From positions 61,345 to 125,344 of the forward strand of contig JBEKSR010000006.1 of assembly GCA_049516835.1 (NCBI GenBank): 64,000 bases of DNA. The letters are read 5' to 3'. The position numbers and the translations under genes are program-made. A model generated the notes under the pieces. The model worked only from the letters and a program-made list of their open reading frames with translations. It was not told the DNA's origin and ran no database searches. Positions 43,530 to 52,133 of this stretch are shown here, in pieces. Position 1 is the stretch's first letter. Each line of letters starts with the position of its first letter. The DNA is from Fen-178 sp049516835 (lineage in GTDB: Bacteria; Acidobacteriota; Terriglobia; Bryobacterales; Bryobacteraceae).

Positions 43530-44468
43530 ATGCTCAAGCGGTTAGCCATAATCTTGTCGATGGGTGTTTCTCTGGCCGGTGCGCAGGAGACATCCTGCCG
43601 TTTCCGCGACGGGGCCGCGCCCACTGCCTCCGTGGCGTATGTTCTTTGCGAACCAGGCACCGTGATGGTCACAACCGATGGCGGCGCTGCCTGGGCCGCG
43701 CGCGCCACCGGCGCCAAGGGACGCCTGCGCGCGATTGCGTTTACGGAGGTGAATCGCGGCTTTGTGGCCGGCGACGGCGGCTTGCTGCTGGCCACCGAGG
43801 ACGGCGGCAAGACCTGGCAGGTCCGGCAGTCCGGGACCACCGAGAGCTTGACCGACATTGAGTTCGCCGGCCAGTCGGGCTGGATCTCGGGCTACACCGG
43901 TGTGCTGCTTCATTCCGGCGATGGTGGGCGCACCTGGGCCCGGCAGACCACCGGCACATCGCAATCTCTCGAGAGCATCTTCTTCCTGGACGCGGAGCGC
44001 GGTTGGGCAGTGGGCTGGGCCGGTACCATCCTTCGCACTGCCAATGGCGGCCGAACCTGGGAGCAGATCAAGACTGCCGCCGCGTCGTGGTCGCTGAGCT
44101 CGGTGTATTTCCGCGACGCCAACAACGGCTGGGCCGTCGGGTTCGCCGGACAGATTCTGCGCAGCCGCGACGGAGGAGCCACTTGGGAAGCGCAGACCAG
44201 CCCGGTGAGAAGCTGGCTCACTTGCGTGCTGTTCGATGGCTCCAACCGCGGCTGGATCACGGTGGATAACGGCTTCCTGGTAAGCGAAGACGGTGGTGAG
44301 AGTTGGCGTCCCCTGGCTGTCGATAACCGGGCCTTCCTGAGCAAGCTGGTCCGCGTGAAGGACTCGATCTGGGCGCTCGGCCCGTTTCAAGCGCTGAAGC
44401 AGGCGGATGCCAAAGTGGCGTGGCAGAAGATCGAGAAGTTGGTTCCCACGGCGCCGGGCCGTTCCTGA
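43530..44468 (+). CDS. Exported YCF48-type beta-propeller protein
   Basis: From ATG 43530, preceded by a purine-rich ribosome site, the 312-residue product has a signal peptide (MLKRLAIILSMGVSLAGAQ) and five or more repeats of the form VxTTDGGxxW / GWxxGxxGxILRSxDGGxTW (for example TEDGGKTWQVRQSG, RTANGGRTWEQI, RSRDGGATWEA). This is the YCF48/BNR propeller, related to photosystem assembly factor Hcf136, and in non-phototrophs used as an exported binding scaffold. Its TGA is followed in the same frame by a permease remnant. Confidence 0.9.
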   Translation: MLKRLAIILSMGVSLAGAQETSCRFRDGAAPTASVAYVLCEPGTVMVTTDGGAAWAARATGAKGRLRAIAFTEVNRGFVAGDGGLLLATEDGGKTWQVRQSGTTESLTDIEFAGQSGWISGYTGVLLHSGDGGRTWARQTTGTSQSLESIFFLDAERGWAVGWAGTILRTANGGRTWEQIKTAAASWSLSSVYFRDANNGWAVGFAGQILRSRDGGATWEAQTSPVRSWLTCVLFDGSNRGWITVDNGFLVSEDGGESWRPLAVDNRAFLSKLVRVKDSIWALGPFQALKQADAKVAWQKIEKLVPTAPGRS

Positions 44469-45554
44469 GCAATCAGCGATTTCCGGCAGACGGTCGACCA
44501 GATCGCCGGATCCTGCCAACTACAGGTGGCTGCCGGTGAAGCGGGCGTTCCGGAAGCGTTTATCGAGAAGTTGCAGGCCGTGCCCCAGGTGCGCGCCGCC
44601 AGCCCCGTGATCGAGGCCCTGGCCGAGACCGACGTGGCCGCCACCCGGCTGCTGATCGTGGGGTTGGACATCACCGGCGACGCGGCCATGCAGCCCTGGC
44701 TCTTTCGTACCGGCGAGGGCTCCGCGGAGGTTGACCCGATCGCCTTCATCGCTCAGCCGGATTCTCTCCTCATGACCCGGTCTTTCGCCGCCGCGCACGG
44801 CTGGGCGATCGGCAGCAAGCTGGGCTTGCACACCGTGGATGGGGTGAAGGCATTCACCGTCCGCGGACTGCTGAGCGATGAGAGCCTCGAAAAGATATAT
44901 GGCGGCAACGTTGCCGTGATGGATGTGTACGGCGCCCAGCACGTATTCGGGCGCGGGTCGACGGTGGACCGGATCGAGATCGCGCTCACCGACGGCGCCG
45001 CGCTGGAAGATGGCCGAGCGGCCATCCGGAGCGTGGTGGGGCCGGGATACACGGTGGATCCTCCCTCCGCCCGCGGCGAGCAGTTTGAAGACCTCGTGAA
45101 GTCCTACCAGACGCTCTACCCGAAAATGCGCATGGTGGGCGCCGATTTCGCCGCGCCGTGGCGGGGCCTGTTGTGGAAGGTCGAAACGGCCTACATCGAC
45201 GCGGTGTCTCCTCACGTCACCAGCGCCTGGACGTACGCCGTGCAGGCGGAGAAGACCGGCGACAAGCTCACTCAAGCCAAGCGTCCCGACACCCTGGATC
45301 TGGACCGCGCCACCCGAGACTCCGTTTCCGGGCACGTGGCGTGGAATCCAAACCCCCGGCAAACCGTGTCGGCCGAGTGGTTCGTGCACCCCAGCGGAAA
45401 AGCGTTTGTGACCCGGCTTCTCTATTCGCGAAACCTCTATTCGACTTTCCGTGCCATTGCGAGGTTTCTCTGGATCGGCGGCAGCCAATCGGACCCGCTG
45501 GCCCGCTACAATGTGGATTCTTACCTGACGCTGCAGTTGCGGTACAGCTTCTAG
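44469..45554 (+). pseudogene. Chimeric remnant: MacB-like permease periplasmic domain joined to the end of an outer-membrane barrel
   Basis: In frame after the YCF48 stop, residues DFRQTVDQIAGSCQLQVAAG start the periplasmic domain of an FtsX-type permease, lacking its first membrane helix. It runs through LLIVGLDITGDAAM and GYTVDPPSARGEQFEDLVKSYQ. Instead of the expected membrane helices, at about 45105 the frame changes subject to LYPKMRMVGADFAAPWRGLLWKVETAY and continues as beta-strands ending YLTLQLRYSF, a typical outer-membrane barrel terminus. No signal peptide or membrane helix remains, so neither half can work. A deletion that fused two genes explains it. A frame from GTG 44526 stays open for 342 codons. 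Confidence 0.78.
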
Positions 45555-45569
45555 GAACGGGAGATTTGT

Positions 45570-46259
45570 TTGATTCGCCTCACCCAGGTCTCGAAGCAAT
45601 TTGGCGGCAAGAAGCGCGTGACCGCCCTCGAGGACATCAGTCTCGAGGTCGCTCGCGGCGAGATGGTCTCCATCATCGGCCCATCCGGCTCGGGCAAATC
45701 CACTTTGCTCAACCTGATCGGCGGGCTCGACCAGCCCACCTCCGGGGAGATCCACATCGATGGCCAGAGCATCGCCCGCCTGACCGACGACGAGTTGACT
45801 CGCTTGCGGCGCGACAAGATCGGCTTCATCTTCCAGTTCTTCAATTTGATGCCCAGCCTCACCTGCCTGCAGAACGTGGCGCTGCCGCTGCACCTGCGCG
45901 GGTGGCCGAAACGGAAGATTCAGGAGCGCTCGCGCGAGCTACTCGACCTGGTCCAACTCACCCACCGCCTCGATCACCAGCCGGACGAACTCTCCGGCGG
46001 CGAGCGCCAGCGCGTGGCCATCGCGCGGTCCCTGGCGGCTCTCCCCCCCATCCTGCTGGCCGACGAGCCCACCGGCAACCTCGATTCGCGCAGCGGCGCC
46101 GAAATCCTCGACCTGATCCGCTCGTTGCACGAGAAGTTGAACGCCACCATCCTGATCGTGACCCACGACGCCGGCGTGGCGCGCAGTTGCTCGCGCACCA
46201 TTGCCCTGTCGGACGCGCGCGTCGTGGCCGATTATCGCAACGATTCCGAACGCCCCTGA
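45570..46259 (+). CDS. ABC transporter ATP-binding protein, MacB/LolD type
   Basis: This 229-residue ATPase starts at TTG 45570 after GGGAG. Motifs: Walker A GPSGSGKST, Q-loop FIFQFFNLMPSLTCLQN, signature LSGGERQRVAIARSL, Walker B ILLADEPTGN and switch histidine in VTHDAGV. All residues for activity are present. Its own permease seems to be the remnant immediately upstream, so it may be orphaned or may energise a permease elsewhere, such as the one at 26259. Confidence 0.92.
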   Translation: MIRLTQVSKQFGGKKRVTALEDISLEVARGEMVSIIGPSGSGKSTLLNLIGGLDQPTSGEIHIDGQSIARLTDDELTRLRRDKIGFIFQFFNLMPSLTCLQNVALPLHLRGWPKRKIQERSRELLDLVQLTHRLDHQPDELSGGERQRVAIARSLAALPPILLADEPTGNLDSRSGAEILDLIRSLHEKLNATILIVTHDAGVARSCSRTIALSDARVVADYRNDSERP

Positions 46260-46322
46260 ACGATCCGCTTGCGGCGGCATGCTGGAATCGTCTGTCATTT
46301 CGATCTGAAACTCTGAAATCCA

Positions 46323-47387
46323 ATGGCGGACTCTGCTCTCTGCACGGGCGGGAAGGCGATGTTTCTGACCGTCGAGGACGCCGTTCGGCGGGCGCGGGAA
46401 GAAGCGCTGGTTACCCTATCCACTCTCGCGGACGACTCGATCGGGGGACGATTCATCGATGCTCTCTGTGAGGCGGCACGCAGGGGCGTGGGGGTCCAGG
46501 TGATCGTCGATGGCTACGGGTCGCGACGGTCCTTCGCGCGGGTGAAGAAGATTTTGACCGCGGCGGGGGTGTCGGTCAGCGTGTTCCGGCCATTCCGGAA
46601 ATGGCTCCTGCGCGACCCGCTGGCGGCGTTATGCCGGATCCATGCCCGCGTTCTGGTCGTCGACCGGACTCTGTTCGGCCTGGGCAGTATCGTTTTCAAG
46701 AACGAATTCGGGGATTCGGTAGACCTGTTCCTGCTGCTGGAACCGCCGGAGACGGGCACTATTGTCGAGATCTTCGAGCAATTCAAGACGCTGGCAACCC
46801 GCCGGCGCCGCCCGGCGCTGGCCTCCACGGGAAGGACCATCGGCAACGGTCTGTCCCTGCTGGTCTCCGGCCCCGATGCGGAGAGTCAGGAGATCCACCG
46901 CTGGCTATTATCCGCATGCCGGAGCGCCGGCCAACGGATTTGGATCGCCGCGCCGATCTTCTTTCCGACCCGGGATCTGCTGAGTGAATTGCGGGCGGCG
47001 GCAAGGCGGGGCGCGGACGTCAAGATTGTGACCCCCCTGCGAACCCAACGCCGCCAGGACATGCTGCGCGCCGTGCCGCTGCACGGGCTGGTCGCCAAGA
47101 GCGGGGTCCAATGGTACCCGGCCCGGACGTATTTCCGCTCGAAATTCAGTATCTTCGACGACCGCTGGACGCTGGGCAGCGCCAATTTCGATGTCCTCTC
47201 GATGAAGAAGAGCTTGGAGTTGAACGTGTGGGCCGAAGGCGGGCCCATACTGGGCGAACTGGAAACATTCTTCTCCCTGCTGACCACTTCCAGCTCGGGA
47301 GTAGCCGCGGCGGACGCCTGGCCGATCGCCAGGGTGATGGTGCCGCTGTTCTATCGAACGGCGGAATTCCTCTTTGCCCTAACCTGA
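46323..47387 (+). CDS. Phospholipase D-like protein with degenerate HKD motifs
   Basis: The 354-residue protein has the two-lobe PLD/cardiolipin-synthase plan. Lobe 1 has GVGVQVIVDGYGS and an HxR variant of the HKD motif, RIHARVLVVD, with GSIVFKNEFGDSVD. Lobe 2 has ADVKIVTPLRTQ and YFRSKFSIFDDRWTLGSANFD, in which the expected His before SK is Arg. Loss of the second His would abolish the classical two-His mechanism. The start may be ATG 46323 or the later ATG 46359. It lies 63 bases after the ABC ATPase and seems cytoplasmic, with no signal peptide. Confidence 0.82.
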   Translation: MADSALCTGGKAMFLTVEDAVRRAREEALVTLSTLADDSIGGRFIDALCEAARRGVGVQVIVDGYGSRRSFARVKKILTAAGVSVSVFRPFRKWLLRDPLAALCRIHARVLVVDRTLFGLGSIVFKNEFGDSVDLFLLLEPPETGTIVEIFEQFKTLATRRRRPALASTGRTIGNGLSLLVSGPDAESQEIHRWLLSACRSAGQRIWIAAPIFFPTRDLLSELRAAARRGADVKIVTPLRTQRRQDMLRAVPLHGLVAKSGVQWYPARTYFRSKFSIFDDRWTLGSANFDVLSMKKSLELNVWAEGGPILGELETFFSLLTTSSSGVAAADAWPIARVMVPLFYRTAEFLFALT

Positions 47388-47438
47388 AATAAGACCTCGG
47401 GAATGTGAAGTTCTTCTTACGTGGCCCCTCAAGCGGGC

Positions 47439-48302
47439 TTATCTGGCGCCGATTTCGGCGGCTCGCGCACCATCGCCCGCCCCTTCCGCCGACAACTGCA
47501 ACAGGATGCGGACCGAGTCGCAAACATATCCCTGCACGCGCGGGTCGTACGGCAGCAGGTTGTGTGGTTCGACTAACGGGAGACGGAGCGGCCTTGGTTG
47601 GCCCTTGGGAGGCCGGTCCCGCGGTTTCAAAAGGTAGCTGCCCAGCAGCGTGGTCCGGGCGGGCGCCGAGGCGGCCAGACTGGATCGCCCCCGCACCGGG
47701 ATTCCTTTGAGAATACCGGCCCGCTGATAGAAGTTGACGGCGCAAGCGACATTGGCGGGCACCGTGGACTTCCCCGCGGAAAACGCGTCGATATAGACTG
47801 CCAGCGAGACCTCCAGCCCCGATTGGCCCAGCAGGCGCGCGAACTTGCCGATCGCGTTTGCCCCCAGGCTGTGCCCACAGGCCACGATCAGCGGCTGGGG
47901 GAGACGACCTGGGGAGCCTGGAGAAGCATGCGCGAGTTTCAGCACTTCCGCGGCTGCCTGGCGCCAATCGTTCCAGCCGAACAGGAGCGCCGCGACTCCC
48001 TCGTCGCCCATGCCGTTGATTCGACGGGTCAACACTGCGACTCCGGAGCCGGAATGGACCCTTGGCCCCAAACCGCCGGTGAAGCCGACCACCACCACGC
48101 GCGCGGAACCTGGCGAAGCCGCGGCCGCCGCTGGAACAGGCAATTCCGGTCTCCACTTGGCGTCCATGCGCTCCGAAAGATCAAGCAGCGCCTTTCGGAG
48201 ATCGCCATCGATGCGCTCCAACTCGCCGGCGAAGGCGGACGCGCCCGCCCCGAGCAGAAGCATCGCCGCGACCGCGATTCGCAATGATAGGAGCCGCCTC
48301 AC
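47439..48302 (-). CDS. Secreted lipase-like alpha/beta hydrolase
   Basis: GTG 48302 gives a signal peptide (RIAVAAMLLLGAGASAFAGE) and 287 residues. VVVVGFTGGLGPRVHSGSG forms the first strand and oxyanion loop and CGHSLGANAIGKFA the nucleophile elbow with GHSLG. An Asp in YIDAFSAGK and a His in VEPHNLLPYD could finish the triad. The overall look is of a small esterase or lipase of unknown substrate. A 75-base repeat lies 40 bases upstream of its start. Confidence 0.7.
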   Translation of the reverse strand: MRRLLSLRIAVAAMLLLGAGASAFAGELERIDGDLRKALLDLSERMDAKWRPELPVPAAAAASPGSARVVVVGFTGGLGPRVHSGSGVAVLTRRINGMGDEGVAALLFGWNDWRQAAAEVLKLAHASPGSPGRLPQPLIVACGHSLGANAIGKFARLLGQSGLEVSLAVYIDAFSAGKSTVPANVACAVNFYQRAGILKGIPVRGRSSLAASAPARTTLLGSYLLKPRDRPPKGQPRPLRLPLVEPHNLLPYDPRVQGYVCDSVRILLQLSAEGAGDGARAAEIGAR

Positions 48303-48342
48303 AGGGTCAATTGAGTATACCGCGGCGATCCCGACCTTCTTA

Positions 48343-48417
48343 GTAGCGCCGGCGGTCTTTGCCGCCGGTGGGGTTGTCCGAAGTGGAACGAACCGGCGGC
48401 AAGACCGCCGGCGCTAC
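48343..48417. repeat. 75-base GTAGCGCCGGCG palindromic repeat, copy 2
   Basis: It starts GTAGCGCCGGCGGTCTTTGC and ends AAGACCGCCGGCGCTAC, the same length as copy 1 at 39991-40065; the first ~38 bases are the same in both. It lies in the gap between the lipase-like gene and the PIN-TRAM gene. The inner arms differ from copy 1 by compensating changes that keep pairing. Confidence 0.85.
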
Positions 48418-48596
48418 CGGAACGCCGTGCGTACCCGTAGTTGTCCACTTCTGCGCCCAGTCTCTCGCCATACAGTCCCCCGCTTGCGGGAGGTGTTATA
48501 CTTTTGGCGCGACGTAACTCGCGATTTTTGCGGGATCAAATGGCAGTTTTATGGGGATCACTCTGGATCTTGAACTCACCCTAAGGGGGTGCCCTC

Positions 48597-49685
48597 TTGC
48601 TCGACTTAATCATTGTTCGCGTCATTTTCATCCTGGTTCTCGCCACTTCCGCCTATTTGTTGCACCCGTTTGGCTTGTCTCGGGAGTCTCGGGAGATTGC
48701 GGCGGTGGGCGGCCTGATTTTGGGCGCCGGCATCATCTTCTTTGAAATCCGGCTGGAGCGGGTTAGCCTGAAGCGGCTGATCGGCGCGGCCGCCGGATCC
48801 GTGTTGGGAATCATCGGCGCCTTTCTGATGTCGCTGGTCCTCAGCCATGCGGATGCGCCGCCCTTTTTGCAAGTGTGTCTTCTCTTGTTGATGACCTACA
48901 TTGGCCTGATCGCGGGAGCCAAGAAGGGAGATATGCTCAACCTTGCGGCCCTGGGCGGAATCTTCGGCGGCGAAAAGTCGTCGAAGAAGTCGTTCAAGAT
49001 TCTGGATACCAGCGTCATCATCGACGGGCGCATCGCGGATATCGCCGAGACCGGCTTCCTGGACGGCGTCCTGGTGATTCCGCAGTTTGTTCTGCGCGAG
49101 CTGCAACTGGTCGCCGATTCGGCCGATTCGATGAAGCGCAATCGCGGCCGGCGCGGGCTGGACATCCTCCAGCGCATCCAAAAGATGGCGCATCTCACCG
49201 TTCAGATCGTGGAGGAGGACTTTCCGCACGTCCGCGAAGTGGACATGAAGCTCATCGAGCTGGCCAAGGTTTACGACTGCAAGGTCATTACCAACGACTT
49301 CAACCTGAACAAGGTGGCGCAACTTCACGGCGTCGAGGTGCTGAACATCAACGAGCTGGCCAACTCGCTCAAGCCCATCGTCCTGCCCGGCGAGACCATG
49401 CGGGTGTTCATTCTCAAAGAAGGCAAGGAATACAACCAGGGCGTGGCGTACCTGGACGACGGCACCATGGTGGTGGTGGACAACGCCAAGAAGATGATCT
49501 CCAAGACCATCGACATCGCTGTGACCAGTGTGCTCCAGACCACCGCGGGGAAGATGATTTTCGGCAAGTTCGATGAGCGGATGCACGCGGTGGCGGGGGT
49601 GGAGAGGCACGACCGGCCGGTGCGCAAGAGCGACCCGCAGCCCATGACCAATCTCGGCCCTGAGAAAACCACGATAGAATCGTAA
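48597..49685 (+). CDS. PIN-TRAM domain membrane protein (YacL-like)
   Basis: The 362-residue protein starts at TTG 48597 after AAGGGGG. Four membrane helices occupy residues 1-107, followed by a PIN RNase domain with DTSVIIDGR (Asp ~137), the middle acidic residues and CKVITNDFNLNKVA, and then a TRAM domain (~285-335: GETMRVFILKEGKEYNQGVAYLDDGTMVVVDN). This is the integral-membrane PIN-TRAM family that commonly precedes ispD in many bacteria. Its RNA target is unknown. The stop overlaps the ispD start by one base. Confidence 0.94.
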   Translation: MLDLIIVRVIFILVLATSAYLLHPFGLSRESREIAAVGGLILGAGIIFFEIRLERVSLKRLIGAAAGSVLGIIGAFLMSLVLSHADAPPFLQVCLLLLMTYIGLIAGAKKGDMLNLAALGGIFGGEKSSKKSFKILDTSVIIDGRIADIAETGFLDGVLVIPQFVLRELQLVADSADSMKRNRGRRGLDILQRIQKMAHLTVQIVEEDFPHVREVDMKLIELAKVYDCKVITNDFNLNKVAQLHGVEVLNINELANSLKPIVLPGETMRVFILKEGKEYNQGVAYLDDGTMVVVDNAKKMISKTIDIAVTSVLQTTAGKMIFGKFDERMHAVAGVERHDRPVRKSDPQPMTNLGPEKTTIES

Positions 49686-50425
49686 TGCACATGAAAGTCG
49701 CCGTGATATTACCCGCGGCGGGCCTGGGCACCCGTATGGGAAAGGGCTCCGCCGAGAAAACCGGCACCAGCCGCAAGCAGTTCATGCTGCTCGAAGGCTC
49801 GCCCATCCTGATTCATACGGTGCGCAGGTTTGCGGCCTCGGAGCGCGTGGCCGAGATTGTAGTGGCGGTGCGCGCGGAGGATCTGGAGTGGGTCGGCGGG
49901 ATGCTGGCGCGGGAGTTTCCCGGCCGGCGCGTGCGCGCGGTGGAAGGCGGCAACAGCCGGCAACAATCGGTCGAGAACGCGCTCGCAACCCTGGGTCCGG
50001 AAACCGATCTGGTGGCTGTCCACGACGCGGTGCGGCCGTTCATCGATCCGGAAACCATTCGCAAGGTGTTCGACGAAGCGGCCGAGACCGGGGCCGCCAT
50101 CGTGGGGGTGCCGGTGGTGGACACGGTGAAGCAGGTGAGCCGCGCAACCGGCCGCGTGCGCATCCGCGCGACGCTGCCGCGCGAAAAGCTGGTGATGGCG
50201 CAGACGCCACAGGTCTTCCGCTACGATCTGCTGGCGCGCGCATTCGAGCTGGCGCGTGAGGACGGCTTCCTGGGCTCGGACGAGGCCAGCATGGTGGAGC
50301 GCTTGGACGTGGAAGTGAGCGTGGTGTTGGGCAGCGATCGCAACATCAAGATCACTAAACCCGGCGATATGGACCTGGCGCGCCTCTTCTTTCATGAAGA
50401 GATCGCCAAGGAAGTCCAGCCTTGA
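49685..50425 (+). CDS. ispD: 2-C-methyl-D-erythritol 4-phosphate cytidylyltransferase
   Basis: IspD transfers CMP to methylerythritol phosphate, the third step of the non-mevalonate isoprenoid pathway. The 246-residue protein shows LPAAGLGTRMG with the nucleotide-binding Arg, SRKQFMLLEGSPIL, VHDAVRPFID and VPVVDTVKQV, LPREKLVMAQTPQVF, GSDRNIKIT. The enzyme is complete. The start is ATG 49685 or ATG 49691, and the gene overlaps ispF by four bases. Confidence 0.96.
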   Translation: MHMKVAVILPAAGLGTRMGKGSAEKTGTSRKQFMLLEGSPILIHTVRRFAASERVAEIVVAVRAEDLEWVGGMLAREFPGRRVRAVEGGNSRQQSVENALATLGPETDLVAVHDAVRPFIDPETIRKVFDEAAETGAAIVGVPVVDTVKQVSRATGRVRIRATLPREKLVMAQTPQVFRYDLLARAFELAREDGFLGSDEASMVERLDVEVSVVLGSDRNIKITKPGDMDLARLFFHEEIAKEVQP

Positions 50426-50943
50426 GCGAGATTCGGACCGGGCTGGGATGGGACGCGCACCGCCTGGCGGCGGGCCGGCCGCTCATCCTGGGCGGCGTCA
50501 CGGTGCCCAGCGAATTCGGCCTGGAGGGGCACTCGGACTCGGACGTCCTGACCCACGCTATCACCGATGCCATTCTGGGGGCGGCTGCCCTCGGCGACAT
50601 CGGCACGCATTTCCCCGATTCCGACCCTCGATGGAAGGGTTGCGACAGCCTGGTGTTTCTGCGCCATGCCAAGGACCTGGCGGAAGCGCTCGGGTACCGC
50701 ATTGTGAACGTGGATTCCACGGTTATTCTGGAACGGCCCAAGCTGAAGGACTACCGGCAAGCCATTCGGGAGAAACTGGCGGAGACACTGGGCCTCGAAC
50801 CGGATCGGGTATCGGTCAAGTTCAAGACTGCGGAACAGGTAGGACCCGTGGGTGAAGGCCGGTCGGCCGAATCGCAGGCTATCGTGACCATGCTGAAGCT
50901 GGGCACGGGCCCATGGCATGAGGCCACGGGCTGGACCAGCTAG
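50422..50943 (+). CDS. ispF: 2-C-methyl-D-erythritol 2,4-cyclodiphosphate synthase
   Basis: IspF cyclises CDP-methylerythritol phosphate in the same pathway. The 173-residue protein from TTG 50422 has the metal ligands GWDAHRL and the EGHSDSDVLTHAITDAILGAAALGDIG segment, FPDSDPRWKG, and the C-terminal VSVKFKTAEQVGPVGEGRSAESQAI. All expected. It overlaps ispD by four bases and ends overlapping the stop of a convergent small gene. Confidence 0.96.
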   Translation: MSEIRTGLGWDAHRLAAGRPLILGGVTVPSEFGLEGHSDSDVLTHAITDAILGAAALGDIGTHFPDSDPRWKGCDSLVFLRHAKDLAEALGYRIVNVDSTVILERPKLKDYRQAIREKLAETLGLEPDRVSVKFKTAEQVGPVGEGRSAESQAIVTMLKLGTGPWHEATGWTS

Positions 50944-51110
50944 CTGGCCTGCAGCAGGCACATGCGCCGGGCGGCGCGGCGCGCCTTCAGGCGCTCATTG
51001 GCCTTCTTCTGCTTCTCCGCCGAGACGATCGCCTGACATGCATCGCAACGCTTCCGTATCCGGGACCGCGTGACGAATGGCGCGCCACACCGGCGGCACT
51101 GTTTCGTCAT
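50940..51110 (-). CDS. Tiny four-cysteine zinc-ribbon protein
   Basis: The start is ATG 51110 because GAGGAG lies just upstream; longer frames lack such a site. The 56-residue product reads MTKQCRRCGAPFVTRSRIRK, then RCDACQAIVS, a CxxC-CxxC zinc knuckle followed by a Lys/Arg-rich tail (EKQKKANERLKARRAARRM). It may bind nucleic acid. It converges on ispF with stop codons overlapping by four bases. Confidence 0.7.
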   Translation of the reverse strand: MTKQCRRCGAPFVTRSRIRKRCDACQAIVSAEKQKKANERLKARRAARRMCLLQAS

Positions 51111-51454
51111 CGTCTCCTCTAGCGGGAGAATGCCCGGTTTCTTGGGCAATAGGTGAGAATAATGGAAATCGCAATGGTTCATTTCTGGCACCTCGCGTGT
51201 TTTGGCGGCCAATTCGTTTCGGGCGTAGAGCACCTGGATTGGGGCTTGTCCCCCAAGAGTTCATCCCGGTGCTTGAAAATCCAACAGCCCCAAGTCAAGC
51301 AGACGCTCCTGTCAATGGGCGGAACCTTACTCGCATCTCATTCCCCGGCAATGAGTTCCGCCACAAATCGGCGTTCGGCGGTGGGTCCGTGGCAACCGGT
51401 TCCGTCCGGGAGCTGTCATCATTCATACATTCATCTGCACGTAACAAGCCGAAC
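51111..51454. other. Non-coding gap
   Basis: About 340 bases between two minus-strand genes. I see the ribosome site of the zinc-ribbon gene at its left edge and AT-richer sequence than the neighbours, but no gene, repeat or clear hairpin. The zinc-ribbon promoter should be here. Confidence 0.4.
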
Positions 51455-51928
51455 TCAAGCCGTGTTGGGAGACGCCGGGCGATACGGTTCGCCCGCGCCC
51501 AGCGTTTCCCACCTCAAATGGTTGATATAGAAGAGCAGCAGCGGTTCCGGGTATAGGCCGCGAAACTTCTCCAATACCCGGCCCTCCCAACCCTCGGTGA
51601 AATACGGCTTCGGGTCCATTTTCTTGGCGAAGAAACCGTTCTCATGCGGCGCGCCGACGAAGTCGAGCACCGCCGTGATCATGTCGATGTGCGACACCAG
51701 CACTGCCTGGGCCAGGTCTTTGGCGAAGTCTTCCTCCCGCTCGGCGATGCGCGCCCAGAACCGGGGCACGGACCTGCGCAAGAGTTCCGTGTTCACTTTG
51801 TGGAGGCGCGCCCGCACCTTAAAGCCTTCGTAGATCTGGTAGGTTTTCAGCTTGCCGATGGAGATGCCGCGGACCAGTTGTCCGAACGCTTCTTCGCCCA
51901 GCCCGAGGTAGACATCCGAAATCTGCAT
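51455..51928 (-). CDS. Conserved hypothetical cytosolic protein
   Basis: ATG 51928 gives 157 residues, MQISDVYLGLGEEAFGQLVR, with a mostly helical middle (LHKVNTELLRRSVPRFWARIAEREEDFAKDLAQAVLVSH) and a C-terminal segment rich in aromatic residues (YFTEGWEGRVLEKFRGLYPE; FYINHLRWETL). I have no name for the family. There is no signal peptide or membrane helix. It sits alone between the zinc-ribbon gene and a hairpin repeat. Confidence 0.7.
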   Translation of the reverse strand: MQISDVYLGLGEEAFGQLVRGISIGKLKTYQIYEGFKVRARLHKVNTELLRRSVPRFWARIAEREEDFAKDLAQAVLVSHIDMITAVLDFVGAPHENGFFAKKMDPKPYFTEGWEGRVLEKFRGLYPEPLLLFYINHLRWETLGAGEPYRPASPNTA

Positions 51929-52010
51929 AAATTGCAAGCGTATCACGACCGGGTGGGCCCGTGGAGAAAGGGGGTCCGGTTATCCGGTGGTCTGCGGCAA
52001 GCGGAACGAC

Positions 52011-52133
52011 TGTGGGGCAGCCAATCCTGGCTGCAGCCGGCTTTCAGCCGGCGCCTGCGGGGATCGGAAACTCTCGCACCCGTCGCAAGAGCCGCCTGAA
52101 AGGCGGCCGCAGGCAAGAATGCCTGCCCCACAA
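52011..52133. repeat. Multi-hairpin repeat with TGTGGGGCAG / CTGCCCCACAA ends, second copy
   Basis: The ends match those of the element at 10929-11021 (TGTGGGGC...GCCCCACAA). Inside are GCAGCCAATCCTGGCTGC, AGCCGGCTTTCAGCCGGC, GCCGCCTGAAAGGCGGC and CAGGCAAGAATGCCTG. It ends exactly at the last base before the stop codon of the oxidoreductase gene, where it can act as its terminator. Confidence 0.8.

Noticed and set aside
47439..48302. Polyhydroxybutyrate depolymerase call
   Set aside because: Only a GHSLG elbow and a signal peptide support it; other family motifs are missing, so it is left as lipase-like.
51077..51556. Open frame on the plus strand in the gap near 51 kb
   Set aside because: It overlaps two better-supported minus-strand genes, lacks a ribosome site and shows no family features.
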